Assembly (NCBI GenBank): GCA_021234155.1
Contig: JAJEKV010000002.1
Span: 34,454,128-34,518,127, forward strand
DNA: 64,000 nt
Direction of reading: 5' to 3'
Source: Isoetes taiwanensis
Lineage: Eukaryota > Streptophyta > Lycopodiopsida > Isoetales > Isoetaceae
The notes under the pieces were generated by a model. It was not told where the DNA came from, ran no database searches, and saw only the letters and a program-made list of their open reading frames with translations. Of the stretch, positions 27,769 to 39,200 are shown piece after piece; position 1 is the first letter of the stretch; each line of letters opens with the position of its first letter. Both the position numbers and the translations under genes were made by a program.

Positions 27769-27826
27769 CTGCAAGAATGTCGTCATAAAGAGCATATTTT
27801 GATTTAATCATTATATATGTAGGTAC

Positions 27827-28619
27827 CACTATATGGTCTGTGGCAGGCAAGAATTCCACTTGATGTGTTACCAAAATAACTGTTTTCGACGCCAAAACTC
27901 CGAGAATGCATTCCTGTCAACAATACAAGTTGAAGGTTCGGAGGAAACCAAAACATTCTAAGAAACATTAGGGCAGCAATGTGAGCAAATACCTTGAATA
28001 TTTCTGTCCCAGTCTGCACATCAACTGCACTAAAAGGGTCATCAAGAAGATAAATGTCAGCATCCTGATAGACTGCACGTGCAAGTTGTATTCTTTGCTT
28101 CTGTCCCCCGCTTAAGTTGATACCCCTTTCTCCAATCTCTGTTTGATCCCCATAAGCTAACAACTCCAAATCCTTTTGTAGTTGACAAACATCAAGCACT
28201 TTCTCATATTTGGTTCTATTCATTGGAGTCCCGAAAAGTATGTTATCTTCAACCTTACCACTTTGAATCCAGGCTGTCTGACTAACATATGCCGTGCTAC
28301 CACGTAATTTAACCTTTAAGTTTAACAAAATGCAAGGCCACTCAGATAACTCATGCAAAAATGGACACCTCATGTAATCGGAAAATGAATGCAGGTTCAG
28401 AATCTAAACTTACCTCTCCAAAAAGCTTTGGTATCTCTCCAAGAATACAAGAGAGAAGACTCGATTTTCCTGCCCCAACACCACCACAAACTGCAACAGT
28501 TGTGCCTTCCTTTATATGCAGTTCTAAAATGCTGAGTGTGGGTCTCTCCAAGACGCAGTCCTTAACTAAATGCTGCACTTTAATATCAATAGTAAATGCT
28601 TGTGAATTAGGGAATCTTA
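27827..28619 (-). CDS. ABCC transporter, NBD1 exons (intact)
   Basis: Three exons: about 28619-28414, 28313-27993 and 27913-27827. The first reads [23 protein letters not shown] and the Walker A motif GGVGAGKSS (about 28459-28485), then [15 protein letters not shown], ending at a perfect GTAAGT donor. The second is 107 codons, beginning [19 protein letters not shown], with the signature LSGGQKQR (about 28091-28116) and Walker [14 protein letters not shown]. The third is exactly 29 codons, reading [20 protein letters not shown] with the NBD1 H-loop His and ending at GT. As is usual for NBD1 of this subfamily, Asp replaces the catalytic Glu after Walker B, so this site is expected to be weakly hydrolytic. 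No frame break was seen from the Walker A exon to the end of the third exon. Confidence 0.92.
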
Positions 28620-30445
28620 AGTAACCTGATTACAGTATCCTCCTGTATTCGCCAGTACCCACAGAGACGTTCAAGGGAGACTTTAACCGAGCACCTCTGA
28701 AAACAAAATCTGGAAACATAATAAGTGGTCCTTGAAGGACGCGGATTGTTGCCAACACGTAGAAAGTACTTTCCAGCTGTTAGAGGTATTCCTAACAAAA
28801 ATGTATGTGCCAAAAGTTATTACAGATACTACCATTGGTGTTGTCCAAAAGACAAAGATCACCGCATCTCCTGCAAAGAAGTATTTTGAAGCCAACCCGT
28901 ACTCTCGTCGATCTGAGATTCTCTAATTTCTGAAGGTATGCCCCTTCCCATGCTTTCTCAACTTCTAAAAATTTCATACTTGAGGCATTCTGTAGTCCCT
29001 CTCATGCGTTCATCTTTGCTTTCATTATTTTATTTTGAAATTCTCTCTTGCATGCTCGCGAAGAGGGATGTTGGCGGCAACGATAGCAAACGGGTGCCAC
29101 CAAGGTTGCAAACTGCTGCTAGACCCACATTTTTAAAAAGAATAATCAGTGCAGAGTGATCTGCAAAGGCAGACTCCAGGATTGGTGCATGTACCCAGGT
29201 AAACTCACTAATTCTCACAACATCCACAGCCATGTAGTTAATTATTTCCCCCACTTGTGTGGCTTTGTCTGGAAAAACCAGACAGATGCATGCCCTCATG
29301 ATAAACAAAGCTACACGCCGAAAGCACTTGTAAGTCTAGCAATTGCACTCTAAAGGACCATTAATTGTCTCTCTATGACATTTTCAATAATCTTTGAACC
29401 AAGAAACAGAAGTGTTAAACTGATGCCTTCATTTTGAAAATGTATGCTGCCCCCAAGGTGGCTCCACCACCGTTAATCAAATAAGGGCCCATGTATGAGG
29501 CATCAGGTGTTAACCAAATAAAGCTTGCAGTTGGGCACATTATTTCACATGCCTTAAATAGGCTATATATCACTGTTCTGTCCCAGAACTGGCATTGTTT
29601 TCAATTTGGACCAAATTTTAAATAGTAGCTTATAATTGGTTAAAGCTTTCTGAGTGTCCCAGTAAAGGTATATCTTTAACTTCTAAATCTGTCTCTTAGA
29701 CTTCTCTTTAGTGCGTTAGTAATCCATGAAAATGTGACGACTCAAAAATCTAGCCTACTATACTCTGTAACCTGGTCTATGCATAGAAGGTCTTCATGAT
29801 CTGTATTCCGCAAATGGCTTCCAGTTGAGATGGTAGTGATGATGTTCAGTAATTCCTCGGATTCCAGCAATAAACAAAAGACATAAGCTGGAAAGGATGC
29901 AAACATTAAGCACCCGATTTACATTGTAATTTTGATGGAATGCAAGCAGCAGGCTGAACATGGCGGGAAAAATGTATAAAAGAAATGACATTATCCACCA
30001 TGTCAGGTGGGATTACTGGAAGCCAAACTGCCCTTCTCCATAGCTGTATTGTAAGAAATGAATTAAGCAACCACGCTGAAGAAGCTTGCACAGTTGCACC
30101 TATCTCCAGATAGCCATTGACTTTGGAATTGATAGAGAAAGTGCCGCATAGACCCGCCAAATAGAGAAGAGGCACATCAGGAACCCACTGCTGCTTTGTG
30201 GAAGTTGCCACAACCTTTGAGAACTACATCCTCGTGTTTCTTGTACAAGAAAGAGCCAGCTACTTTTTTGGCAATTAAAATCATGTATAGAATGCTAAAA
30301 GGGATATGTAACAAGGCAACAAAGTTGTTCCCAAGTAGCAACCCACAAAAGAAGTCAGCAGTCTGTAACCTATTATTGAGGCCAAGTGTCTGGGACTCAA
30401 TCCTGTTTCCAGTGTGTTTAAGACAAGGAAATGAGGATCCTTGAA
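28620..30445 (-). pseudogene. ABCC transporter, N-terminal TMD0 and first membrane domain (heavily frame-broken)
   Basis: Conserved pieces appear in order but in changing frames. The hydrophobic stretch LLHIPFSILYMILIAKK lies near 30.3 kb. LTWWIMSFLLYIF follows near 30.0 kb, with a TAA a few codons before it. SYMGPYLIN is near 29.49 kb, GEIINYMAVDVVRI near 29.22 kb, IILFKNVGLAA near 29.12 kb, ESKDERMRGTTECLK near 29.0 kb and AYLQKLENLRST near 28.9 kb. KYFFAGDAVIFVFWTTPMVV is near 28.85 kb, then GIPLTAGK and VSLERLCGYW. Between them are one- or two-base shifts, for example GGG at 29194-29196 where TGG-TAC is expected. Some shifts compensate for each other within 50 bases. No promoter or initiator codon could be assigned. 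Confidence 0.8.
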
Positions 30446-31990
30446 CTGCAAACCAGGGAGACACAAGTATTAGAAAGAAATTTAGACATGGAGGATAGAA
30501 ACTTTCATATGCAATTTCTTGAAAGTATTGAATATTGCACAATAATCTACTATGAAAAAGGTAACAGGGAGAAGACATAATGATCTTATGACACAAGCAA
30601 ATAATTACTAGTTGAGAAACTCATCTAGTGTGGTTTTTAATTCTCTCTCTCTTTTTTTCAACAGTACAGGGTCAGTTCCAAGAGTTTTACGCAGCAGTAT
30701 TGCACTCTATCACCCCATCTTCATAATATTTAATGTACATATTTATGTTCCCTTCACCAACTCCATAAAAAACTGCATATTCTTTGCACCTTTTAACTTA
30801 CTGCTTTATCCTGGAAACTGAATGATATCATGAAGGTGGAAGATATAGAATTTGATGGCTTAGGTATTTGTGTTTCTAGTATTTGCTCGAAACAAGAGCA
30901 GAATTTGAGCATAACGTTCTGAAGGCAGGTCCCAGGTAGAACTGCATTTTATCATTATAAATGCAACCCGATTGTGGTCAATCTACCAATTTACTCTTTC
31001 CACAAACAAACTACACGAAATGATGATAGACTAAAGACACAACGCAAATGTGATAAAAAAGTCTTACAAATCGGCACATTGAAGAAGCTCTGGGTCTTCA
31101 TTTCTCTAAATACTGCAAGGAACAGATTGCAGCCTTTTGAAACTTCCCGATTAAGAGCCAGAATGGTAAAGCTGATCAAGAACAAGAGAAATAGTTAACC
31201 ACAAAAAGCAAATTCTAAAAGCAAAATTATGCAGGCAGCTTTTTCGACAGTGGAAAAAGTTGTAAGAACGAGAGATTGGGTTTGAATTGGCATTGGACTT
31301 CAACGTTATGTACCCGAAAATGCTTGGTCCTGAAGATTCCTTATTGTTCCGAAGACTTAAGTAGTTTGTCCTACAAGCTACTTTCTTCGCCTTCACTTCA
31401 CTGGACTAACAAAAACGTGACAGCATTTGCCGCGCACTTGCATTGAAAAGAAAAGACAAAGACTTGTCTGACGCCACCACTATGGATTTTCTTCAATTTG
31501 TGTTCTCAAAATATTCCCGCACCAGACCAACTTTTAAATGGGCAATGCGATTTGTTTTTTCAAAAAAAGGACAAAGACCATTTTTTCGTATATTTGTAGT
31601 CTGCAGCAGCGTTTCTGGGGCATGCAGCAGCGTCTTTTGGCTATAGCGGCGTGAGGCATCGCCTACGGATTTTCTTTCTGCAAAATTAGTCTTAGATCTC
31701 TGTGATTTTCTTCCTTTGTTTTAAATGCTTTTGTGTTTGAATGATCCTGTGTTGTTGCTTTTAGCCCCTATCAACTTAGTAGCCATGTGAATCACTGCTT
31801 GAATTTTTGTCTAATTCTTCAGATTCACTTGTTATGGACGCTTATGAGCTCTAAAATCTTCCTAAAACAAAAATCAAGTGAAACAAACATAGAGCAAAAG
31901 ATGGATCATGAGCAAGAAAATTTGAAGGTAAAAATTATAGTTGATTTATGCCAGCTGCTCTCTGTATCTATTGATATGGCATTGACATGC

Positions 31991-32122
31991 CAACCACCCA
32001 CATCCATGTTGTATTAAACCACCCACATCCATGCTGTTTTACACCTCTTCCAAAATGAATTAAGAAGCTCTCTTCGCAAAAATCACTTCAAAGGAAGTCT
32101 GCAAAAATCACTTCAAAGAAAG
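31991..32122 (+). repeat. Two adjacent short tandem duplications
   Basis: AACCACCCACATCCATG is repeated with a period of about 26 bp at 31992 and 32017. Further on, GCAAAAATCACTTCAAAG is repeated at about 32075 and 32101. They are local slippage-type duplications with no coding context. Confidence 0.7.
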
Positions 32123-32433
32123 TTTATACGATGTGTGCTTTGCTACCATACACATCATGCAATTTATAACAAGAAAGGAAAAAGTGCTGAATGCCCCAAA
32201 AATGCCTATCCGAAAAATGCCTATAGAATCTCTTTTTTTCTGTAGAATAAAGAGGATAAAAATGAGATGTATTTTTAGAATCGGGTATAATCTCCCTTTC
32301 TTTATTTGTAAAATAATTATAGACGCACACCAAAAATGATGCCCACATCCTCCTTAAAATACCCCATTTTGGGAATGGGGGATTGACGAGCAAATAATAA
32401 TTTCTTGAGGAGACGGATTCTAATTCTATATTA

Positions 32434-32600
32434 GGGGTATTGAGAGAGTAAAGGGGGATTGCTATTTAGAACATGGGCATTTCTAGTAAAAAATGAAGAA
32501 TGGGGGATAAGGAGAAACGAGGTAGTCAGGGGTAATGAAAGGGTAATGAGGGAGTAATAAGGGGATTGCAATTCAAAACATGGGGATATTCTAAACGAGA
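32434..32600 (+). repeat. Diverged tandem duplication, about 108-bp unit, G-run rich
   Basis: Two copies contain GGGGTA.TGA, then GAG..AGTAA, then GGGGATTGC, a short AT stretch and ACATGGG.AT (first near 32434, second near 32528). A related GGGAATGGGGGATTG lies just before, at 32370-32384. The plus strand is rich in runs of four or five G. Confidence 0.6.
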
Positions 32601-33607
32601 TGCACCCTGGACTTGTCGGCTCCGTCGATCCTACGGCCTAGACCTTATGTTGAAGCCTCTGGGCACCTCTCGTTTCGCTTATGGTCATTTATGATTGGGG
32701 GCACCTACGATTTGAAATATGAAATACGCATTCACTTATGGTTTTGATGGAATATCGAACATCTATACGGCTTCGCCTAATGTTTTAGAATATGAAATAC
32801 AGGGGCTCGAACCTCTACCAAAATAACTGAAAGTCCTAATAAGACTACTTTAATCAATATAACCAGTGATATAGTTCAAATGATTCTTATTTTCATTTAG
32901 TGCTATAATTTGAATAGATTATCTTGCCAAAATCAATTATTCTTTCTCAAGTACCTCGCTTCTTATATATCAGATAAATCATTTAATATACCCCATACAA
33001 CAGATTGCAATTCATGAACGATGTGCTTACAACTCTTCTATTACATTCCAAGATTTTCAAAAATGACACTTCCCATGTCTACATTCCCCTCTGCCTTTAT
33101 CGCATGTCTGGGCTTTATCTGACAACTCTTTCCAAGAACTTTTTCAAGGCTATCACCGACTATGCTAGCCATAACCCTAGGGCTAACAACTTTGGTTTTA
33201 GACCTCAAGTAGATGATATAATCATGACATTTCCTTCTACGTCACAGATCTGTTATTTACACATGAGCTTTGAATCCAAAATGTCAATCTTATTTTATAA
33301 CCATATCTAAGCATACTCAAAACTTGTCTTACAACCACCTTGTTGTAAACTACCAAACTATATATAACTTAACAATCTATCATATTTTACCAATCGATAC
33401 CAATATATGGATGTCAGCTCGTTTTCTCAGCTTAGCTTCAAAAAAGACGCACCTAACATCACATCAAGAATCTTATTCAATCTGGGATGGGTGAGATGAA
33501 CCTTCTTCCCTAAATATTGTAGGCATTATATGTCATGCATCATGTACGCAAATTTTCTTGCCACCGTGCTATGTACTTACTATGAGATCACATCTACACT
33601 ATAAGGA

Positions 33608-33631
33608 GTGCGTTTACCGGGCGAAACGCAC
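33608..33631. other. Short perfect hairpin
   Basis: GTGCGTTT at 33608-33615 and AAACGCAC at 33624-33631 can pair over 8 bp around an 8-base loop. It is not followed by a T run and there is no gene beside it, so a terminator role is not supported. Confidence 0.5.
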
Positions 33632-36259
33632 ACCGTACTCAATCTCCCCAAGTGTCACTTCCATGCTAAGCATCGCAAACGAAATTAAAGTTAGCCCCTT
33701 TGATGAAGTACATTTTCATCTTATCCGCCTATAGATAGAAAATCAAATCAAAATTATAGAAATACTCATGTAAATCAACTCTCGCATGCCTTCATAAAAC
33801 AATTTGTCACACCCTCCTTTGAGGCCTAAAGATCTCCACAAAATATTTAATCAATACTCATTAGCATAATCTAACAACCTCAACTTGAATCTAGACTGCT
33901 TATCATACACCCAAGGATCCAACTATGCTCAAGTACTAACCATGATGTGGCCCTAATTCAGCTAACCTTTATGGTAACCTAAGATCCCATCAATCTCACT
34001 ATTGATCTACTTCTAAGCCTAAAAACTTAAGAAAATTAACTCATGCATCTCACACAACACTTAGGTAAAGAATTTAATCTTTATATCAATTTTCCAAGGT
34101 CCCAAATACTATTTCCGTGTAACCAATAATAATATTCTCACGCTACATCCATGAACTTAGCAATTATAGCTTCAAGCCAGTTCTTATAATAATCAACAAG
34201 TCTATTTATTTGCAATCCAATTCCTACTACTTCCCGGCTTGGCTACACTCCGCAGCCTACACGCCGCTTACACCATCAACAACGGGGTTAGTCACAAGGC
34301 TAAGTGGGGATCGAGGTTCTAGGACATGCTTAAGCATCAATAACATAATGCATCTATCCAGAAACAATTACTTAATCTTACCGTAGCCTTCTGGAACCTA
34401 AGTTAGTAATCTGATAGCTGCTAATGTCCTACTAATGTATACTTACCCATGAATATCTACTACATATTACAACCATTGCAATTCAATACAAGACGTCCCA
34501 ATTAACATAATAATAACTTAGCAACCATGGCAACATAGACAACAAAGTATTGGGCTTAGTCATCCATCTGATGTGATCACAAAAGAGACTTTGAGGAGGT
34601 CGATTTAAGCTGATATCTCTGAACTTCTTCTGTTTCAAGAAGGCACGTCGGATCTCTTGGATGCTTCTCTTGATTTCTAAAGTTGATGAATTTAGTGATA
34701 CGAGGCCAAAATACAAATTTTTTTCACGAAGCCAAGGTATTTTATGAGTTGTTCATGTCATTATAGATATTGCTATTATGAAGCTTGGTCTATTTACAAC
34801 ATCCAAATGGTTCTTGACGTGTGTAGATAAAGACTTCCAATTTCTAGCAAAAAATGTCTGTTGTGGAGTAGTTGTGAGTACAAGTAACCACATGAACTAA
34901 AGATAACTATACAATTGCTTCTATTTGTGAAAATCTCATAGTTTCTTCTATTTAATGTATTCCCGCGACCTCTTTACGCTTTCGTGTTCATGACATCTGC
35001 CTACAAGAAAAGCTCTCTCGGCCTCTCAGAACTACAAAGGGCATCCATATGAAACTTTTCTCGCTGATTGTCAGTTCGCCATGTACATTTGGCTATGGGT
35101 TCTGTAAGTAGAACTCTTCTCATGACTATGCTTGCAAAAATCTTCTACAATCTATTGTGGCACATAATAAATGGGAAGCAAATGAGGATGATCAATTTGT
35201 ATATTCCTTGAATAAATCTTCTATGTAAATGAGCAGGCAATTTACAACCATAAAGAGAAAACACTTGAAGAGGTATTCAAACTTATATATTGCTACTGCA
35301 AATAAGGGAAAACAACATGATAAGGGTTTCTACTACAGATTGTGCATCAAAATCACATTGGGACATTTGGATTCTAGAGATGATGAACCAAGCTTCATAT
35401 GGATACAGAGGATTAAGGATGAAAAATGATCTGGTAGAGTGTGACATTGGATCTGTGGTGGTTTTACAAGTGGGATTTCAAATTCCAGGAAATTATCTCT
35501 TGTGGATGGGTCCTGAGCAACCAGTTGGTCAAGTGAAGTGGTGCTCATTGAGCTTTCTAGAAAATCGCTGAGTATTAAATTGATTCCCTCCTAGATAGGT
35601 AGAACTTTTGACAAACTTGAAATTTGAATGCTTCGAACTAGATAATCTACTTCCAGATCATGACAAACTAAAATTAATACAAGATAAAAGATGAGTTATT
35701 CGGGCTATTTGGCCTTACATAGATGAGAAAATCACATCCGCTCATTAGAATGAAAAAATCCCCGCTTCTTTAAGCACGATTTAATTAATTAGAGAATTCC
35801 TAATTCTCGCTTAGCATGAAATATGGGCCTTGGTGTCTATAAAACACCGCGAAATGGTTGCGTACGAGTAAAAGTTGACGCATGGCGTAAGTACAACCAC
35901 GATGTATCCGAATTTTAGTATGTATATACAACAAGCTCCTTCGCGAAAGTAAGAGCGTCCACAAGAAAGAGTGAAAACACAGCAGACGCTACCTGCCAAG
36001 ATTTGAAGCTTCCTAGCCAGCCCATGGATGTAATATTACAATTCCGCTAAGCTCTACACACGCGATAAAAAAGAATTCGAAAGTGATAATGAGGATCGCT
36101 GGTAATAACATTGTAGTTGTCGCGGTCAAGGAATGCTTAGACCAAAAAAATCAAATAGTAAACTCAAAAGCATTGTAAATTGTATTCTCAAATGATTCTA
36201 CTGTAAATTCTGCCATAAGCGGGGCGTAAATTAGTCCATCCTGTTTCCATACTCTCGTG

Positions 36260-39200
36260 CAATAACACCTAGTCAAAGAAATATCCTAAATACATGTTCC
36301 CTACTGGGAAAAGATCTTCAGGTCCATCTCGCTGTAGCCCGCTTTATCCGGGATTTCTACGCATGGCCCGCGAAGGAGTTGACATGTGGGATCCCGGCCC
36401 TTCGCGGTCAAGATTCATAGTCCTTCGACATACGCCACTCGCCAGACATGAGCACGCGCGGAAGAGTTTGGCTTTTTTTCATTGCCGAACCTCGATGCTC
36501 TGCAGCCCGATGGCTCACCCTCTTGATCCCAAGCAGGTCCACCACCATGCCTACGTATTCGGAAACTCGACCACCGGCCAAGAAAGGCATGTAGGCATCA
36601 AATTTTTCATTTAAAGCCCCCGCCTTGAAACACGTCAGCGCTGTAAATACCTTTCTCAAAGAGGCCTCCGTAAGTCTTTCGCTTCCCGTGATCTTTCCTC
36701 GTAGCTTCTTCTCATCCATTTGATCCAAGATTGAATCGATGTTAGATATATCCGCTCGTTGGTAATGCTTAAATTGATCGTGATGAGGATCATTCCCTCG
36801 TGCTTCGCCTTTATCCTCACATCCTGCCTTCCCCACTGCTCCCCCACATTTTTGAGCTATCCAGAAAGCCCTCGTGAATCGCACACTTTACCCTCGCTTT
36901 CTAAAGCAATACTCTTCTTTCCCCGCAGTATGGACACTTGCGAAGTAAAGACTCGCCGAGAAGAAATCAAGAACACAAACTCATCCTCAAGACAAGCTTG
37001 TCAACCGTGTAGTAGGTATATGATGTCTTCAATCGGCACCCTCCATCACGTGGTCAATTCTTCCATTCCACAAACTTGTACCCCTGGGTTTGACCCGCGG
37101 AAATATGTCCGCATTTCCTTCTTCATTTTCTATCAAGATCTTCACACCACCGACAGCCGTACAGGCAAGGGCTGCCTTTCTCACGGTGCGCCACCACTGC
37201 GGCCAAACGGCTCCAAATCCTGCGATAATCACAAAGGCTCTCACCCCCGAGTCGCCTGCTGATGCAATATATGGGTGATGTAATAATTTATATTCCTTCA
37301 CCCTTTCTTGTTCACCCATCCCTACCGTCATATGTACCTACGTAAATATGGACCCGCTTGAATCGCTTTGGTCGCATGCTAACCGCAAATTGCTATATCG
37401 CGATCGTAATCACAAGGTGATAATGTTGCGCTTGTCAAGTGCCGATATTCTTGTGAAGAGTTCCATATATTTCTTGCACGCCCATAATGCGTAGAATCCT
37501 CTAAAGTCTACCACCATAGTAGCATTCTCGTGACATCAGAGTGGGAGGTGGGAATCCCTTCCTTGTTACAAAGATGCACAAATATTTTTCTTCTCCTTGA
37601 TCTTGATAGCCTCTTCAGTTTCAAAATCGATCTAATGGGCTCTAGAATGCAACCGCAAATTACCCACAACATGTTCCTTATTGTAATTGGCTTTCACGCA
37701 TCAGATCCGACCGATATATCCGTAATCCGCCGTTCGCGGAAAGCGGCAGAAAAGTCGAAAAGCAACTCCTCCCAAAAAGTGTAATCTTTCCGGCACGGAA
37801 GCCGCATGACAAAAATCTTTCCGCATGAAGCCAGGGTTTAATATCAATGGCGCTACCGGCAATTAAACTCGCTTGGGCGATATCCGCTTTGCACCTAACG
37901 ATGTCTTTCCTTCCAAAAAATCTCATCGAAAGTAGCCGGAGAAGCTTCTATTTACACCAAGGTATCTTAACCAAAGTTTTGTTGAAGAAGTCCTTCGAGG
38001 GCTTATCAAAGAAAATCTCTATGCTCATCACAAAGCTTGTTGACCCATCTCATGGGCTACTTCCATTAATCAACTTTCAAACCCTCCATAAAACAACATT
38101 GCCCTTAGCTCCTTCCACCTTAACGCTGTGGTAGCTATCTCGCGGGAAGTCCTACAAAACAAATGAGCAGAAAAATCGCTGGCCGCGATAGTCTCTGGAG
38201 CAAGCATAATAAAATACCTTCCATGCCGAGGTGGTGCGTACTAATGGGACTCGGTGAGTGACAACCATACTTTATGTTGATGCCGTGAGTCGCTGAAGCT
38301 TTCTCTAACAATGGCTCTCTATATACAAGCAGTTAGCTTATGACTTCATTGCAATCAATGCTCAACTCAATATTCTCTATCTCTGGCTGCTTCAAGTAAG
38401 CACTCTTGTTCTTCTCAAGCAGTAGGTTTTTAGCAACTCCATCTCACTGCTCCCGCTTCTCCAACAAGCATACGTAAAGATAGCAAATGAGTCACATATA
38501 CCGTGGTTGGGCCCGATATTATCCAAAATTTCTGCCCTTCAAGTCATCCTTCAGACCTATGTGATCTTCTTCCCGGAAATAATGTGCACTTTGTAAGTCG
38601 CATGTACCACAAACCGTAAATCATGAACAATAACAATCACCTCGTAATGGGGTCGTATAAATAACACTCCACGGGTGAGCACCCTCCGTAGGATTACCTT
38701 GAAACTCTTCACAAGAGAGTCTCGCGAGGTGGAGTCGCTTTGAACGCGATTCGGAGCGCGTGAGGTTAGCGTGAGCTGGTTCGCACTCCAATATTGGAAA
38801 CCTTCTATAAAACTGGGCCACACCAAGCCGTAGAACTGCTTTGAATTGTTCAAGCTTCGTGGCAAGCTTTTGTTCTCGCTAATTTATGCTTCTTCTTCAG
38901 ATTGAATTTGGAGGCCGGCTCTGCTAGCTCGTATATTAGAAATGCTATAGCTCTTTGGACGGCGCAAAGAATTCGACTCATAAAAGCTGGAAGAAGCTAG
39001 CTGTTCTCACAGCCATCGTAAGTATCGAAGTTCACGAAGTTTGATTCTAACTTGGGATGGTAGAACTTTAGGGACAGAAGGGAGCACAAATAGGCTAGAG
39101 GTTGAGCAGATTTATAATGTACAGATGGTTGGGGCGTTGAAATGTGCTCAACTTTAGTAGGGTTCGTCTCTAAGAGGCCTCTCGCTTACATGAGCACGCA

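Larger units (their letters stand above)
30600..36250. other. AT-rich region without recognised gene
   Basis: Neither strand holds a frame with a recognisable domain; the longest is 101 codons (33005-33310), with no known motif. The part just upstream of the ABC transporter (30.45-31.4 kb) should hold its missing first exon and promoter, but I could not identify either. Small local duplications lie at 31.99-32.12 and 32.43-32.60 kb. Confidence 0.45.

Noticed and set aside
28361-29353. Several plus-strand frames of 60-87 codons across the ABC transporter
   Set aside because: They are antisense shadows of recognised ABCC coding exons on the minus strand.
32805-32825. Possible tRNA T-arm (GGTTCGAGCCCC on the minus strand)
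   Set aside because: The stem does not pair properly and no anticodon or acceptor arms can be drawn around it.
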